Source: Thiobacillus sp.
Lineage (GTDB): Bacteria; Pseudomonadota; Gammaproteobacteria; Burkholderiales; Thiobacillaceae
Assembly (NCBI GenBank): GCA_018780025.1
Contig: JADMKH010000035.1
Location: forward strand, 1-9,075
Length of the DNA: 9,075 nucleotides
Reading direction: 5' to 3'
This document shows positions 7,840 to 9,075 of this stretch, in pieces. Position 1 is the first letter of the stretch. Each line of letters starts with the position of its first letter. The position numbers and the translations under genes are program-made. Under the pieces are notes generated by a model that was given only the letters and a program-made list of their open reading frames with translations, ran no database searches and was not told the origin of the DNA.

Positions 7840-7974
7840 TCATTCCCTGGGGTCGTTAATTTTCAGCTTGATCCAGGCCGACATGAAGAAGCCTATCCCG
7901 ATGATGGACAGAATGGTGAACAGGCTTAACAGTCCAATCGGCTGGGTCAACAGCATATCGAGTACGACATCCAT
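7840..7974 (-). CDS. 44-residue single-helix membrane protein, probable DUF3149 family
   Basis: This short gene encodes 44 residues: a hydrophilic start (MDVVLDMLLTQ), one long hydrophobic helix at about 13-35 (PIGLLSLFTILSIIGIGFF) and a short charged end (WIKLKINDPRE). The layout, with a P/D-x-G-L-L-S-L motif leading into a single helix and a basic tail, matches what I recall of DUF3149, a family of tiny membrane proteins of unknown function; this assignment is from memory and moderately sure. It is not CcoQ or CcoS, whose helix and tail motifs differ. The start is supported by a Shine-Dalgarno inside the end of fixH. Only one base separates it from the fixH stop (TGA-A-ATG), so the two are probably translationally coupled. 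Position suggests a role as a small subunit or assembly helper for cbb3 oxidase, but this is inference. Confidence 0.8.
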   Translation of the reverse strand: MDVVLDMLLTQPIGLLSLFTILSIIGIGFFMSAWIKLKINDPRE

Positions 7975-7975
7975 T

Positions 7976-8521
7976 TCAGTCTCCCTGGGTTTGAACAGTG
8001 GAATCAGCTGCTGTCGTCAGCGTGACCGCCTGATTGAACGGGGTGTGCAGCACGCCGGACAGGCGCCAGGTGGAAGCGGTATCGGCAAGCTGGGCATGCC
8101 ATTTTCCGGCCAGCATGGCGGGCAATGATGTGCGGTAATGCCCGCCGCCCGCATGGCTGAGCATGAGTCGTTGATCCTGGCCCTGGCGGGTTGGGTGGGC
8201 AAGCGTGAGGTCGAGTTGATCAGGGAAGGTTTGCAGATTCCCTGTCAGCGTGAGCCCCAGTGCGCCATCTTCACGTTGCAGGGTGGCAGTGAGCGCCAGT
8301 GCACGCGCGGCGTCATCACGCGCCAGTGTCTGGTTGATCGCCAGGCCGGCCTTGTAGTAATCGCCGACCACCAGGCCGTCGGCACTTTGATAGGCGATCC
8401 AGACCGTTGCCAGCCCGGCGATGACGGCGGTGGCCGGCAAACTGATCAGGAACCATGGCCAGGGTTCGCGGTACCAGGGTTTGGAATGCTGAGGGGTGTT
8501 CATCGTGGCGATGTGACTCAT
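7976..8521 (-). CDS. fixH: FixH/CcoH family cbb3 oxidase assembly protein
   Basis: FixH (CcoH) is an inner-membrane protein needed to assemble or stabilise cbb3-type cytochrome c oxidase. The 181-residue product shows the family layout: a short N-terminus with KPWYREPWPWFLISLP at about 14-29, one membrane helix at about 22-44, the signature DGLVVGDYYKAGLAIN at about 48-63, and a periplasmic domain of predicted beta strands (LALTATLQREDG, LDLTLAHPTRQG, LSGVLHTPFNQ). The start is uncertain. The ATG at 8521 lies six bases after the ccoG stop and the in-frame ATG at 8503 gives 175 residues; neither has a visible Shine-Dalgarno, so coupling to ccoG is likely. The 8503 ATG lies in a small perfect inverted repeat (CATCG-TGG-CGATG, 8501-8513). 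It sits between ccoG and two small membrane protein genes in one operon. Confidence 0.93.
   Translation of the reverse strand: MSHIATMNTPQHSKPWYREPWPWFLISLPATAVIAGLATVWIAYQSADGLVVGDYYKAGLAINQTLARDDAARALALTATLQREDGALGLTLTGNLQTFPDQLDLTLAHPTRQGQDQRLMLSHAGGGHYRTSLPAMLAGKWHAQLADTASTWRLSGVLHTPFNQAVTLTTAADSTVQTQGD
7981..7986 (-). promoter_or_regulatory. Shine-Dalgarno sequence of the 44-residue gene, inside fixH
   Basis: On the minus strand AGGGAG lies six bases before the ATG at 7974 and within the last codons of fixH. It marks the small downstream frame as translated and fits coupling to fixH termination. Confidence 0.6.
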
Positions 8522-8527
8522 GGAGAA

Positions 8528-9075
8528 TTAGCGGTTAAAAAACCTGGTCGCAACGTCATCCGTGATGCGCGGATTGTCGATGGACTGGATCGTAAAGCTC
8601 ACGGCGATCGAGCGGCTTTTCAACTCGACCGGATCGGCGATCAGGCTGACGGGAATGTCGATGGTTTGCAGGGGCGCAGCTGTAATTTTTTGTGCGTTGA
8701 CCACGACCTGCAAGCCGGGGATGCCCTGCGCCCGAATGGTGTAGCGGTGAGGCTGCGCATCCTTGTTGATGAGCTGCAAACGATAGACGTTTTCGATCAT
8801 GCCGTCGTCGGTTTCCTTCGACAGCGCCGCCCGGTCGCGCACGACGTCGACGCGTAACGGCACCCGGGTGGCGAGGCTGGCGACGAAGGCGCCGCCGATG
8901 GCCAGCAACAGCATGCTGTAGATCAGCGTGCGCGGGCGCAGCACATGCTTGAGGATATTGCTGTCAGGGTAGCGGCCCTTCACCACATTTTCCGTGGTGT
9001 AGCGAATCAGCCCGCGCGGGTAGCCCATCTTGTCCATGATCTGGTCGCAGCCGTCGATGCAGGCGGCGCAGCCGA
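8528..9075 (-). CDS. ccoG: Cytochrome c oxidase accessory protein CcoG (FixG/RdxA), 3' part only
   Basis: CcoG is a polytopic inner-membrane protein with two ferredoxin-type 4Fe-4S centres; family members have been shown to reduce Cu(II) to Cu(I) for the copper centre of cbb3 oxidase. Only the last 181 residues are in the window; the frame is open to the right edge, so the ATG at 9037 is internal. The segment begins in the second cluster motif, GCAACIDGCDQIMDKM: Cys-x2-Cys-x3-Cys is visible (codons at 9070, 9061 and 9049) and the first cysteine lies outside. Then comes the typical MGYPRGLIRYTTEN, a last membrane helix at about in-window residues 49-69 (LIYSMLLLAIGGAFVASLA), and a C-terminal immunoglobulin-like periplasmic domain (FixG_C type) with VYRLQLINKDAQPHRYTI and GLQVVVNAQKITAAP. 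The gene ends six bases before fixH. The usual upstream neighbours, ccoNOQP, would be expected to the right of the window. Confidence 0.95.
   Translation of the reverse strand, partial: GCAACIDGCDQIMDKMGYPRGLIRYTTENVVKGRYPDSNILKHVLRPRTLIYSMLLLAIGGAFVASLATRVPLRVDVVRDRAALSKETDDGMIENVYRLQLINKDAQPHRYTIRAQGIPGLQVVVNAQKITAAPLQTIDIPVSLIADPVELKSRSIAVSFTIQSIDNPRITDDVATRFFNR

Noticed and set aside
7840..7974. Naming the 44-residue protein CcoQ or CcoS
   Set aside because: Its helix and tail do not carry the features of either family as I know them.
8138..8857. Plus-strand open frame of 239 codons across fixH and ccoG
   Set aside because: It spans two recognisable genes on the opposite strand, with no ribosome site or recognisable domain.
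1..9075. Mobile elements, CRISPR arrays, tRNA or rRNA genes, toxin or defence systems
   Set aside because: No transposase or integrase frame, array of regular repeats, tRNA-like cloverleaf or defence-type domain could be found by reading both strands.

Overview
The window is an ordinary-looking chromosomal segment of a Betaproteobacterium. I base this on the proteobacterial large-type PurL, the beta-type FixH and CcoG sequences, the GC-rich codon use and the pairing of hemN with cbb3 oxidase assembly genes. A Thiobacillus/Nitrosomonadales-like host would fit, but genus is a guess. I see no mobile element, CRISPR array, tRNA, rRNA or phage gene, and coding density is very high: the longest stretch without a gene is 116 bases.

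Left part, + strand: the 3' two thirds of purL (purine synthesis; its start lies before the window), then a 58-base gap, then a complete ppc (phosphoenolpyruvate carboxylase, anaplerosis). Six bases after ppc is a 191-residue protein with one membrane helix, a coiled coil and a beta-rich C-terminal part, which I do not recognise. A 116-base gap follows. It carries a weak FNR/Anr-like palindrome, an AT-rich -10-like stretch and a good Shine-Dalgarno sequence that fixes the start of hemN, the oxygen-independent coproporphyrinogen III dehydrogenase.

Right part, - strand, read from the right edge leftwards: the 3' end of ccoG (cbb3 oxidase accessory ferredoxin-like protein), fixH/ccoH, a 44-residue single-helix protein that looks like the DUF3149 family, and a 99-residue two-helix membrane protein with a cysteine-rich tail. 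These four genes are 6, 1 and 25 bases apart and look like one operon, the tail of a ccoNOQP-ccoG-fixH cluster. It ends tail-to-tail with hemN, only 9 bases away, with no visible terminator between them.

Functionally the right half is a low-oxygen respiration locus. HemN makes protoporphyrinogen precursor without oxygen, so haem can still be made, and CcoG/FixH mature the high-affinity cbb3 oxidase. The two small membrane proteins at the end of the operon are the least understood items and the best candidates for new biology. I found no evidence of a wholly new multi-gene system.
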